Assembly (NCBI GenBank): GCA_031972135.1
Contig: DALYFH010000015.1
Span: 1-28,438 of the forward strand
Direction: 5' to 3'
Origin: GWF sp031972135
Lineage (GTDB): Bacteria > Patescibacteriota > Microgenomatia > UBA1400 > UBA12108
Length of the DNA: 28,438 bases
Made by a program: the position numbers and the translations under genes. The notes under the pieces are model-generated. The model was not told the DNA's origin. It saw only the letters and a list, made by a program, of their open reading frames with translations, and searched no databases. Positions 1 through 6,686 of this stretch are shown in pieces. The stretch's first letter is position 1, and every line of letters starts with the position of its first letter.

Positions 1-1
1 A

Positions 2-379
2 ACTGTTGCGTCCCTTGGTATGTTTAATACGCTCACAGTGTCACTCATGGAGCGAACCCGAGAGGTCGGGGTGATGAAAGCCATGGGGATGCGGAGTGTA
101 GAGGTAAAGGAGCTGTTTCTAGCCGAAGCGATGATCATGGGACTACTTGGTGGAGTGTTTGGAGTGCTCGCTGGCTGGGCGATGGGTAAGAGTCTAGGAC
201 TCCTCCTTTCAACCATTTCGATTGCCCGTGGGGTGGGTGCGATTGACGTGTCTTATATCCCATGGCAGTTTGTGGTTTTTGTCTTATCTCTCTCATTTAT
301 CGTTGGTGTGGCAACGGGTATATACCCGGCCAGGAGAGCCCGGCGGATCTCGGCACTAAACGCACTACGGTACGAATAA
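2..379 (+). CDS. ABC transporter permease, FtsX/MacB family (C-terminal part, 5' truncated by window)
   Basis: The reading frame is open from the first bases, so only the C-terminal ~126 residues of a longer permease are present. The stretch around METRTREVG-like residues (LMERTREVGVMKAMGMR) is the typical FtsX-family segment before the last two membrane helices. A hydrophobic helix follows (EAMIMGLLGGVFGVLAGWAM), then a second one ending in the usual PARRARRISALNALRYE-type tail, where family members end in a basic 'PA' stretch and 'ALRYE'. Such permeases pair with an ABC ATPase for lipoprotein, peptide or lipid export or for mechanotransmission; the ATPase would lie upstream, outside the window. 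The sensor kinase starts one base after the stop, so the permease and the two-component genes may be one operon. The exact substrate cannot be told. Confidence 0.9.
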   Translation, partial: TVASLGMFNTLTVSLMERTREVGVMKAMGMRSVEVKELFLAEAMIMGLLGGVFGVLAGWAMGKSLGLLLSTISIARGVGAIDVSYIPWQFVVFVLSLSFIVGVATGIYPARRARRISALNALRYE

Positions 380-380
380 T

Positions 381-2024
381 ATGGAACATAATCACCACGA
401 CCACTGGCTATTTGTAATCATTTGCTTGATCGGGATAGCTAGTCTATTACTAATGGGTGGAGTTAATATCTACATTTATAGTAACCATCTCGGGTGGGGG
501 GAGATGTTTGTTGGTGTAGTCGGCGTAGTTAATCTGGCTATTTACTTAAAGAGACGGAACTTGGATACAGCGAGCCATGTAGTTTTGTCATCTAGTATGC
601 TGATACTCGGTGTGATTATGGTTGATGGAGGGATTCGCGATACTGGGTGGATGTGGATTTTTTTATTCCCGACCCTCGCTTTTGCATTACGCAACGTTCG
701 TACTGCCAGCTTGTATGTGAGTTTGTTTGGCTTCTATCTGGCTGGACTGACAATTGCTGAGTTTTTTGGCCTAGACCTTAGCGTCTATGGACGCACTGAG
801 CTGATCCAGTTGTGTGCGGCATACGGCGTGATCTCAGCCATGCTGTCTTTTTCTGAGCAAGCACACGAGCGAATACGAAGTGATAATGAGCGACAAAAAG
901 AAGAGCTAGCACATGAGAGGAGTCTCCTCTGGCAGCAGCGTGATCAACTACGCATCTTTAAGACAGCGGTGGAGCAGTCTGGGGAGATGATGATCCTAAC
1001 CGATCCTGACGGGATAGTCCTCTGGGCTAATACAGCCTCGGAGCGAGTCACTGGATTTAGCGTCAAAGATATTATTGGCCGCAAGGCTGGAGTGTTGTGG
1101 GGTAAATTGATGGACGACGCATATTACAGGCATATGTGGGATACGATCAAGAATAAGAAGCAGCTCTTTATGGGCGAGATCCAAAACCACAGGAAGAATG
1201 GCGAACATTTTTTTTCGACAATTAATATTTATCCACTAATGGATAAAGATGGCGTGATCCAGTATTACGTGGCGACACAGCGAGATATCACAGAGCAAAA
1301 AGAAGTGGATCAGATGAAGACAGATTTTGTCTCCCTGGTCTCCCACCAGCTGCGTACCCCACTTTCTTCGATGCGATGGAACCTAGAGATGTTACTGGCA
1401 GGGGACATAGGCAAGCTCACTAGCAAACAGCAAGAAGTGGTCAAAAATACAGAAGAAGCAAACGGCAGAATGATCAAACTAGTCTCGACCTTACTCAACA
1501 TCTCAAGAATTGAATCGGGGAGACTGATTGTCGAGCCGGCTCCACTAGAGCTACGCTCATACTTTAAAGAACTCGCCAAACATTGTCAGAGTAATGTTAG
1601 AGGTCAAAAACTAGTCCTAAATATGCCGGATGAGCCACTGAATGTGAACGTGGATCCAATGCTACTGCGCCAAATTTTGAACAACTTTATTAATAATGCG
1701 AGTAAATATAGTCCTGAGAGTGAGAGTATAGAAGTAGTGGTTACGACAGACGACTCTACTTACACTATCGCTGTTGTAGATCATGGATACGGTATCCCAG
1801 AGGCAGAACAACGAAAGATCTTTGGCAAATTCTTTAGAGCATCCAATATCCGACAGTACGAAACAGATGGGACGGGGATGGGACTCTATATCGGATCTAT
1901 GCTAGTTAAGCTAATTGGTGGTACGATAGGTTTTGAGAGTAAAGTAGGTAAAGGGAGCACATTTTATATCACACTACCTAAAACGGGTGTAGCAGCAAAA
2001 GCTGGGGAAGTAAGGTTAATATGA
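381..2024 (+). CDS. Membrane sensor histidine kinase with PAS domain
   Basis: This 547-residue protein senses a signal and autophosphorylates, presumably to pass phosphate to the response regulator next to it. Residues ~8-155 form about five hydrophobic membrane segments, followed by a charged coiled-coil-like linker (~158-190), a PAS domain (~190-306, ending in the DIT-E motif), and a HisKA domain with the H-box SHQLRTPLSS (phospho-acceptor His322). The HATPase domain shows the N box NNFINNASKYSPE (~434-446), the G1 box DHGYGIPE (467-474) and the G2 box DGTGMGLYIG (496-505). All core catalytic motifs are intact. The ATG lies one base after the permease stop without a clear ribosome binding site, suggesting translational coupling. 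The gene overlaps the regulator by 4 bases (ATGA). The stimulus is unknown; the short extracytoplasmic loops suggest sensing within or near the membrane. Confidence 0.95.
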   Translation: MEHNHHDHWLFVIICLIGIASLLLMGGVNIYIYSNHLGWGEMFVGVVGVVNLAIYLKRRNLDTASHVVLSSSMLILGVIMVDGGIRDTGWMWIFLFPTLAFALRNVRTASLYVSLFGFYLAGLTIAEFFGLDLSVYGRTELIQLCAAYGVISAMLSFSEQAHERIRSDNERQKEELAHERSLLWQQRDQLRIFKTAVEQSGEMMILTDPDGIVLWANTASERVTGFSVKDIIGRKAGVLWGKLMDDAYYRHMWDTIKNKKQLFMGEIQNHRKNGEHFFSTINIYPLMDKDGVIQYYVATQRDITEQKEVDQMKTDFVSLVSHQLRTPLSSMRWNLEMLLAGDIGKLTSKQQEVVKNTEEANGRMIKLVSTLLNISRIESGRLIVEPAPLELRSYFKELAKHCQSNVRGQKLVLNMPDEPLNVNVDPMLLRQILNNFINNASKYSPESESIEVVVTTDDSTYTIAVVDHGYGIPEAEQRKIFGKFFRASNIRQYETDGTGMGLYIGSMLVKLIGGTIGFESKVGKGSTFYITLPKTGVAAKAGEVRLI

Positions 2025-2377
2025 AAAAAGTACTGATTGCCGAAGACGATATGTTTATCGCCCAGGCTTACAAGACAAAGCTCGAAGCTGTCGGGGCAGA
2101 GGTCAAACTAGCTGAGGACGGGGCTGAGGCGATAGAGATCCTCAAGACCTTTAATCCAGATGTGATTGTTCTTGATCTAGTTATGCCAAAACAGGATGGC
2201 TACGATACGCTCAAGCTGATACGAGCGAATGATAAATACAAGAAAATTAAGATTATTGTAGCTACCAACCTATCTCAAGAAGAAGAGCTCAAGAAAGCAA
2301 AGGATGCTGGGGCAGATGAATGCCTGATCAAGAGTGATACGGGGGTCGAGAAGATGGCAGAGATGGTGCTCTCTTAG
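2021..2377 (+). CDS. Single-domain response regulator (CheY-like receiver)
   Basis: The 118-residue product is only a receiver domain: acidic pair D9/D10, phospho-acceptor D52 in VIVLDLVMP, T82 and K104 are all at the canonical places. There is no DNA-binding or enzymatic output domain, so it likely works by protein-protein contact, as a phosphate sink, or within a phosphorelay. It overlaps the kinase stop by an ATGA, indicating a coupled pair. The stop falls one base from the stop of the convergent antitoxin gene, with no hairpin between them. Confidence 0.95.
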   Translation: MKKVLIAEDDMFIAQAYKTKLEAVGAEVKLAEDGAEAIEILKTFNPDVIVLDLVMPKQDGYDTLKLIRANDKYKKIKIIVATNLSQEEELKKAKDAGADECLIKSDTGVEKMAEMVLS

Positions 2378-2378
2378 T

Positions 2379-2672
2379 CTAGCTGTGCGCGTACTGATGT
2401 AAGATACTGCCTGCGAGAGTCTGGTATTTTAGTCCGAGCTTTGTAGCCTTGGCTTGCAGTGCCTGTTTGGTCGCGTGACTAACACGAATATTCATATTAG
2501 TATCTTTTTTGAGTAGTTTGAGGGTGTTCGCCGCAGCTTTTTTGAGTATTGTGAGTTCTTTTTTTGACATAGTGACGGATTGAAGGGTGCCAGATTCGAG
2601 ATTATCCTCTATATCTTGTTCGTATTCATCTAGGACTAAATTTTTGAAAGGGTCAAATTTTGCGTTTTTCAT
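2379..2672 (-). CDS. CopG/BrnA-like ribbon-helix-helix antitoxin
   Basis: A 97-residue protein. Its N-terminal half is acidic (DEYEQDIEDNLESG), a pattern seen in antitoxins that neutralise RelE/BrnT-fold toxins. The C-terminal part around NMNIRVSHATKQALQAKATKLGL (split: NMNIRVS strand, then two helices) fits a ribbon-helix-helix DNA-binding domain of the CopG_antitoxin type. It overlaps the upstream toxin gene by 4 bases (ATGA), giving the toxin-first order common for BrnTA-like loci. By family analogy it binds the toxin and represses the shared promoter, which has an 18-bp palindrome. The gene is AT-richer than the kinase genes next to it, consistent with a mobile toxin-antitoxin cassette. 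The assignment rests on fold pattern and context. Confidence 0.75.
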   Translation of the reverse strand: MKNAKFDPFKNLVLDEYEQDIEDNLESGTLQSVTMSKKELTILKKAAANTLKLLKKDTNMNIRVSHATKQALQAKATKLGLKYQTLAGSILHQYAHS

Positions 2673-2947
2673 TTTTCTCCTTTTAGATATATTTTATTGT
2701 ACTTACGGCTGGGATAAATAGTTTTAAAGAAAATATGTGATCCTCTTTTTACATAGGGTACACAGTAAGCATAATTGTTAATCTCTATTACAAATATTTT
2801 TTGGTTTTTATACTTAACTGTATTAGTGTGTTTGAGGCTAGCTAGTGTTTTGGTGTGTTGTATTGCCTCGACAATTTGTTCATATCCTATATTTCTAGTT
2901 TCTTTGAGTAGTTTGTTCTTCTCTTTATTCCAAGAGTATTTGAGCAT
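2669..2947 (-). CDS. BrnT/DUF4258-like toxin of a type II toxin-antitoxin system
   Basis: The preferred product is 92 residues, beginning MLKYSWNKEKNKLLKETRN. The opening 'W-x-x-E-K-N' plus '(I/V)-x-(Y/F)-E-x-(I/V)' pattern and the closing FFKTIYPSRKYNKIYL (compare the BrnT-type ending with a basic R-K pair) match small ribonuclease toxins of the BrnT/RelE superfamily. A longer frame begins at 2983, but its extra 12 residues would lie on top of the promoter. A TTGACA and a TATTAT 17 bases apart place a transcription start at or beside the ATG at 2947, so I take that start. The antitoxin gene follows with an ATGA overlap. Toxin activity is inferred from family resemblance and the paired layout, not shown. 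Confidence 0.75.
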   Translation of the reverse strand: MLKYSWNKEKNKLLKETRNIGYEQIVEAIQHTKTLASLKHTNTVKYKNQKIFVIEINNYAYCVPYVKRGSHIFFKTIYPSRKYNKIYLKGEK

Positions 2948-2954
2948 TACTGAG

Positions 2955-2983
2955 ATAATATTACAATGTGCGCACATTGTCAA
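2955..2983 (-). promoter_or_regulatory. Toxin-antitoxin promoter with palindromic operator
   Basis: On the minus strand there is TTGACA (2983-2978), a 17-base spacer, TATTAT (2960-2955), then 7 bases to the toxin ATG. A perfect 18-bp palindrome, ACAATGTGCGCACATTGT (2963-2980), overlaps the -35 box and fills most of the spacer. That is where a ribbon-helix-helix antitoxin dimer pair would block polymerase. The box also lies about 40 bases upstream of argS on the other strand. Confidence 0.75.
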
Positions 2984-3006
2984 ATATTTATGTAGTTCTA
3001 TTGTCC

Positions 3007-3015
3007 TGGTACAAT
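3007..3015 (+). promoter_or_regulatory. argS promoter (extended -10)
   Basis: TGGTACAAT forms an extended -10 element (TGN plus TACAAT) ending 6 bases before the argS ATG at 3022. No good -35 is visible. Transcription would begin at or next to the start codon. Confidence 0.6.
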
Positions 3016-3021
3016 AGCCAT

Positions 3022-4896
3022 ATGCTAAATCCAGTTGTAGTTATCACCGAAGCACTTGGGATGGCCATTACGGCAACTGAGTTGATGCCTGAGAGTGGTG
3101 TTCCAGACTTTAATGTCTCTCACCCCAAAGACGAAACTCATGGTGACTACGCGACCAATCTGGCGCTGTTGCTCGCCAAAAAATTAGGCAAAAACCCACG
3201 CGAGGTAGCCGAAAAACTAATCACTAGTTTGCAGAATGATACAGAATTATCTACTTTGATAGATATTGCAAAAACAGAAGTGGCGGGAGCTGGGTTTATT
3301 AACTTTACGCTCAAAACAGAGTATTTACTCACTCAAGCTATGTGCGCGAGAGAGAGTGGGTATGGAAGTTCTAGTAGACTCGCTGGTCAAAAGGTAATGG
3401 TAGAGTACACAGACCCAAACCCTTTTAAAGAAATGCATATTGGACACCTTATGAGTAACACCATCGGGGAGGCTATAGTCCGGCTCATCGAGATGAGTGG
3501 GGCAGAGGTAAAGCGGGCGTGTTACCAGGGAGACGTGGGACTACATGTGGCTAAAGCTATCTGGGGGATGCAGCATAAGTTGCAAGTAGAAAGTATCGAG
3601 TTAAAAGAAATTGCAGAGTGGGAGCTAGTAAAGCGGCAGAAGTTTTTGGGTGAGTCATATGCGCTTGGGGCAACAGAATTTGAGGAGAATGAGGAAGCTA
3701 AAGCACAAATGCACACACTTAATAAACAGATATATGAACGCAGTGATGAAGCAACTAACGCCTTGTACGACGCAGGACGTGAGTGGAGTCTCGAATATTT
3801 TGAGACCATATATGCGAGGCTCGGGACAAAATTTGATCAATACTTTTTTGAGAGTGAGGCTGGGCCTGTAGGGCTAGCTGTAGTTGAGGAGGGACTCGCC
3901 AAAGGAGTGCTAGAGCTCGGGGAGGGTGGGGCAGTGGTTTACAAAGGTGAAAAAGAAGGACTACATACCAGGGTATTTAGAAACAAATTAGGCCTCGCGA
4001 CCTATGAGGGCAAGGAGCTAGGGCTCGCAAAGACTAAGTACGAAAGATACAAGTACGACAAATCTTATATCGTGACAGCGAATGAGATAACAGAGTATTT
4101 TAAAGTCTTGATCTCTGTCATGAAGCAGCTCTACCCAGAACTCGGTAACAAAACTATTCATGTTCCACATGGAGTAATGAAGCTGACAACGGGCAAGATG
4201 AGCAGTCGAACTGGTAAGGTCGTGACGGGGGAGGGGCTACTGAACGATATTCAAAATAAGGTTTGGCATAAGATACAAGAGCGAACCAAAATGCAATTTA
4301 AATCAGAAGATCCATCAGGTGTTTATTTTTCTGAGAGAGCGAAAGTGATGCCTGGAAAAATGTTGGATGCCGCTGATAGCGTCGCTGTTGGAGCTTTGAA
4401 GTACTTGGTTCTGAAGCAAGCGATAGGGAATGATGTAATTTATGACTTAGAAAAAATGACAAATTTTGATGGTGCTACTGGTCCATATGTCCAGTACACG
4501 TATGCACGAGCGAGCTCGGTTATCCGGAAATTCAGTAATTCGGCTGGTCGGATGATCGGGGATTCCTTCGGCGTGGCTCAGGACAAGTCGGCAGGTCAGA
4601 TGGTAAGTGAAGAGATGGCGCTACTGCGCTGGTTATACCGCTATCCTGAGGTTATAGAGGAGGCTGGGCGAGCACTGGCACCACATATGATCGTTACATA
4701 TGTAACTGAACTCTCGGCCAGGTTTAATAGTTTTTACCAGAGCTGTAGGGTATTTGACCCCACTCCGTCTTCGACTACGCTTGGGGCAGGGGACGGGGAA
4801 GTTAATCAGTTTAGGTATGAGCTGACAGAGGCTGTTGCTAATGTGCTAAAGAGCGGGCTAAGTACTCTTGGGATAGTTGCGCCCGAGGAGATGTAG
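3022..4896 (+). CDS. argS: Arginyl-tRNA synthetase
   Basis: This cytoplasmic enzyme charges tRNA-Arg with arginine using ATP. The 624-residue protein has the N-terminal ArgS-specific domain (~1-110, with HPKDETHGDYATNLAL), the class I signature HIGH at 139-142 within PNPFKEMHIGHL, a KMSKS-equivalent KMSSR at 392-396, and a C-terminal DALR anticodon-binding domain starting around GATGPYVQYTYARA and ending with GIVAPEEM. An in-frame start exists at 2968, but the extended -10 box 6 bases before 3022 and the usual ArgS N-terminus favour MLNPVVV. The DALR domain has two unusual extra loops (about residues 506-526 and 578-592) whose DNA resembles short palindromic repeats. A tRNA-Arg(CCT) gene is present elsewhere in the window. 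Confidence 0.97.
   Translation: MLNPVVVITEALGMAITATELMPESGVPDFNVSHPKDETHGDYATNLALLLAKKLGKNPREVAEKLITSLQNDTELSTLIDIAKTEVAGAGFINFTLKTEYLLTQAMCARESGYGSSSRLAGQKVMVEYTDPNPFKEMHIGHLMSNTIGEAIVRLIEMSGAEVKRACYQGDVGLHVAKAIWGMQHKLQVESIELKEIAEWELVKRQKFLGESYALGATEFEENEEAKAQMHTLNKQIYERSDEATNALYDAGREWSLEYFETIYARLGTKFDQYFFESEAGPVGLAVVEEGLAKGVLELGEGGAVVYKGEKEGLHTRVFRNKLGLATYEGKELGLAKTKYERYKYDKSYIVTANEITEYFKVLISVMKQLYPELGNKTIHVPHGVMKLTTGKMSSRTGKVVTGEGLLNDIQNKVWHKIQERTKMQFKSEDPSGVYFSERAKVMPGKMLDAADSVAVGALKYLVLKQAIGNDVIYDLEKMTNFDGATGPYVQYTYARASSVIRKFSNSAGRMIGDSFGVAQDKSAGQMVSEEMALLRWLYRYPEVIEEAGRALAPHMIVTYVTELSARFNSFYQSCRVFDPTPSSTTLGAGDGEVNQFRYELTEAVANVLKSGLSTLGIVAPEEM
4565..4587 (+). repeat. Palindromic-repeat-like insert inside argS (copy 1)
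   Basis: The DNA has the core CTTCGGCGTGGCTCAGGACA, similar to short repeats of the TTCGAC...GCTCAGG type that are scattered in many bacterial genomes. It is in frame and encodes part of DSFGVAQDKSAG (residues ~514-525), a stretch not expected in the ArgS anticodon-binding domain. This is suggestive only; genome-wide copies would be needed to call it a repeat family. Confidence 0.4.
4765..4796 (+). repeat. Palindromic-repeat-like insert inside argS (copy 2)
   Basis: A second stretch with core CTTCGACTACGCTTGGG (4769-4785) is flanked by complementary CCGTC and GACGG (4765-4769 and 4792-4796). It encodes PSSTTLGAGDGE, again an unexpected loop in the DALR domain. It shares the CTTCG(A/G)C...GCT core with the copy 200 bases upstream. 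Confidence 0.4.
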
Positions 4897-4904
4897 GGAT
4901 AAAT

Positions 4905-5339
4905 ATGACTATAATTGGTAAGTTTGAAATTGAAACGATTCAGGAGTCAGACCCTCAATCATTAATGTTGGCAGCATCTGCGTTGATTGATGGTAGACGG
5001 AAATTTGTAGGTGAAGCTAGGATTGAGTTGAATGTTAGTCCTAACTATGATGGATTGTGCTATTGTCTTGAGAGAATGTATGTGGGGTTGCCTGTCAAAC
5101 CTGGGAGTGAGCCAGAGTTAATTAAAGAAACTCGGGGACTAGGAATAGGGAGAGCATTGCATAATCAAGTAATTAACTGGGCGAGGGACCGAGGTTGTGG
5201 AATTGTTGTAGCTGACGTAGTGCCATATCAAAAAGGGACAGAAGACGAGATTATTAGTGCACTATTGCGTTGGGGATACATACTTGAATATATGGTAGGA
5301 AGTGTCCCTCGATATAGACTTGATCTTAATTCTAAGTAG
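4905..5339 (+). CDS. Probable GNAT-fold N-acetyltransferase
   Basis: A 144-residue protein. Residues 77-83 (RGLGIGR) match the acetyl-CoA pyrophosphate-binding loop of the GNAT fold (R/Q-x-x-G-x-G/A), followed directly by the expected helix ALHNQVINWARDRGCG and a strand IVVADV. The region before it (EARIEL...YCLERMYV) could be strands 2-4. Length is normal for the family. The ATG follows argS by 8 bases with AGGGAT in front, so it may be read from the argS transcript. The substrate cannot be predicted. The N-terminal half is divergent, so the call rests mainly on the loop and its surroundings. Confidence 0.6.
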   Translation: MTIIGKFEIETIQESDPQSLMLAASALIDGRRKFVGEARIELNVSPNYDGLCYCLERMYVGLPVKPGSEPELIKETRGLGIGRALHNQVINWARDRGCGIVVADVVPYQKGTEDEIISALLRWGYILEYMVGSVPRYRLDLNSK

Positions 5340-5358
5340 TCATAGACGAGTACTAGTA

Positions 5359-5547
5359 TTAGTTGAGAGCATGATAGATTATCAAACTAAGCGCAGCGAG
5401 ATCAAAGATGGTGATTGCCAAGTCTTTGGCATCAAATGTCTCTGGCTCTGGGGCAAAGGAGTGATCGTATTTGGTGACATAACTCCGCCACGGCAAGCGG
5501 GCAGGGTGACTGTAAACCACCCACTCTTCTTTTGAAATAACGTTAGT
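5359..5547 (-). pseudogene. Possible gene remnant, start lost
   Basis: On the minus strand a frame of about 61 codons is open between a stop at 5550-5548 and a stop at 5361-5359, with no ATG/GTG/TTG at its beginning. Its translation looks like real protein: EEWVVYSHPARLPWRSY, then KYDHSFAPEPETFDAKDLAI and a hydrophobic end TIFDLAALSLIIYHALN. It reads more like a protein than the two competing frames here (5302-5535 plus, 5382-5582 minus). I do not recognise the family. It could be the surviving 3' end of a deleted gene or a short gene with a non-standard start. Confidence 0.35.
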
Positions 5548-5564
5548 TTAACACTACAAATACA

Positions 5565-5594
5565 TTGACAGATAATATACAATAATGTATATTA
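5565..5594 (+). promoter_or_regulatory. abiEi promoter with inverted-repeat operator
   Basis: TTGACA (5565-5570), a 17-base spacer and TATATT (5588-5593) end 8 bases before the ATG at 5602. The inverted repeat TAATATAC-AATAAT-GTATATTA (5573-5594) has 8-base arms and covers the spacer and the whole -10 box. AbiEi antitoxins are known to repress their own promoter through inverted repeats, so this is a good candidate autoregulatory site. Confidence 0.7.
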
Positions 5595-5601
5595 AGTGGT
5601 A

Positions 5602-6201
5602 ATGATATACAGAGATTTTTTGAATAATATTGGAACTTCTATTTTTACCGCAGAGCAGGCGGGGAGAATCATGGGATCCAGACATGTCAACATGTCACTG
5701 GCTAGATGGGAAAAGAGGGGAGAGATAAGACGACTTAAGAGAGGGCTATATATAGTAGCCAATAAACCTACAGATGAGTTAGTAGTTGCAAACTACATAT
5801 ACCAACCATCGTATGTGAGCTTAGAGACAGTCTTAAATCACTCTGGGGTTATGCCCGATGTGTCTGGAGTAACTACCTCGGTCGTAACTGGTAAGCCGAG
5901 AAAGTTTGATAATGAAATGGGCAATTTTGTTTATAGTCGGGTAAGTCGTGAATTATTTTTTGGATATGAGCTTGTACGAGATGTTAAGAGTGGCATACTA
6001 ATAATGATTGCGACACCAGAAAAGGCGCTATTAGATTACATGTATGTTCGGCGCGTTAGGCGACTGGACGACGCACGTATAGAGTGGGACAATTTGAGAA
6101 AGACAGTGCTGTTAGATATGGCTAGGAGTTATCCTCCTTGGGTGAAAAATAGCGTTAAGAAATATGCTCAATGGAAAAAAAGAACGAGATCTATTCTATG
6201 A
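5602..6201 (+). CDS. AbiEi-family antitoxin / transcriptional regulator (type IV TA)
   Basis: A 199-residue protein with an N-terminal winged helix-turn-helix (~13-50: FTAEQAGRIMG...ARWEKRGEIRRLKRGLYIVA). An AbiEi-type body follows, with the landmarks YIYQPSYVSLETVLNHSGVM, SRELFFGYELV and MIATPEKALLDYMYV. In type IV toxin-antitoxin systems the partner AbiEii is a nucleotidyltransferase toxin that AbiEi counteracts, and AbiEi represses the operon. GTG at 5596 is an in-frame alternative, but the promoter spacing favours ATG 5602. No AbiEii gene follows: an ATG overlapping the stop (ATGA at 6198) opens only six codons. The gene is therefore an apparent orphan, acting either as a stand-alone regulator or as the remains of a decayed system. 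Confidence 0.85.
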   Translation: MIYRDFLNNIGTSIFTAEQAGRIMGSRHVNMSLARWEKRGEIRRLKRGLYIVANKPTDELVVANYIYQPSYVSLETVLNHSGVMPDVSGVTTSVVTGKPRKFDNEMGNFVYSRVSRELFFGYELVRDVKSGILIMIATPEKALLDYMYVRRVRRLDDARIEWDNLRKTVLLDMARSYPPWVKNSVKKYAQWKKRTRSIL

Positions 6202-6218
6202 AATTACAAAAAATGTAA
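6198..6218 (+). pseudogene. Possible stub of an abiEii toxin gene
   Basis: An ATG overlaps the abiEi stop in an ATGA arrangement, the usual coupling between abiEi and abiEii. The frame MKLQKM ends at TAA after six codons, and no nucleotidyltransferase-like sequence follows up to 6301. This fits loss of the toxin gene, but a chance ATG is also possible. Confidence 0.2.
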
Positions 6219-6301
6219 AATCGGTGAAATAAGTGTGAACTGTTTGTAGAGGATTTGACCCTCGGTATCGCACTAGTGAGGAGAGACGAATACCTAATTA
6301 T

Positions 6302-6559
6302 TTATTTTTTGGCAGGTGTTGAGGCTATAAGCCTACCTCTCGTTTCCTGCCAGACAGCCTTAACGTCTCCTATATCGTCTATCAATGCTTGCATATTTGT
6401 TGTTACTGGCAATATTGCCATTAGTTCTAGTAGCGCCTCTCGACTCATAGAGCGTACTGCTTCTTGTGATATATCCAGTTCTTTAAACCTTGGATGAGTT
6501 ATAATCCATTGTCGGCCGTTTTCGAGTCCCAGGTCTGCGGTTTTCTTTGGCCGAGTCAT
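6302..6559 (-). CDS. Small protein of unknown function (85 residues)
   Basis: No family is recognised. The product starts with a basic MTRPKK, continues with ENGRQWIITHPRFKELDIS and an amphipathic helical stretch (EAVRSMSREALLELMAILP), and lacks membrane segments or cysteine motifs. Its reality is supported by the promoter: TGTTAAAAT on the minus strand (6574-6566) ends exactly 6 bases before the ATG, as at several other genes here. It faces abiEi tail to tail, and has none of the features expected of the missing AbiEii toxin. Confidence 0.6.
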   Translation of the reverse strand: MTRPKKTADLGLENGRQWIITHPRFKELDISQEAVRSMSREALLELMAILPVTTNMQALIDDIGDVKAVWQETRGRLIASTPAKK

Positions 6560-6612
6560 TTTTTGATTTTAACACACGCCTTGTTGAAGTGATGATATTA
6601 ACTATTTTTAGT

Positions 6613-6653
6613 TGTATGTATCTATTGCGTATTTATTGATTATGGGATATAAT
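6613..6653 (+). promoter_or_regulatory. Promoter module shared with the 8262 gene (copy 1)
   Basis: TTGCGT (6625-6630), a 17-base spacer and TATAAT (6648-6653) form a good promoter. The 41-base segment matches 8214-8254 without gaps at 32 of 41 positions. Here the start codon is 33 bases further downstream and has its own ribosome binding site. Confidence 0.7.
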
Positions 6654-6686
6654 GGAATGAATTAATTTGGGAAATAGGAGACAAGT

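Noticed and set aside
5302..5582. Two open frames of 77 (plus) and 66 (minus) residues
   Set aside because: Their translations are low in protein-like character and overlap the more protein-like start-less frame at 5359-5547; the plus one also overlaps the end of the GNAT-like gene.
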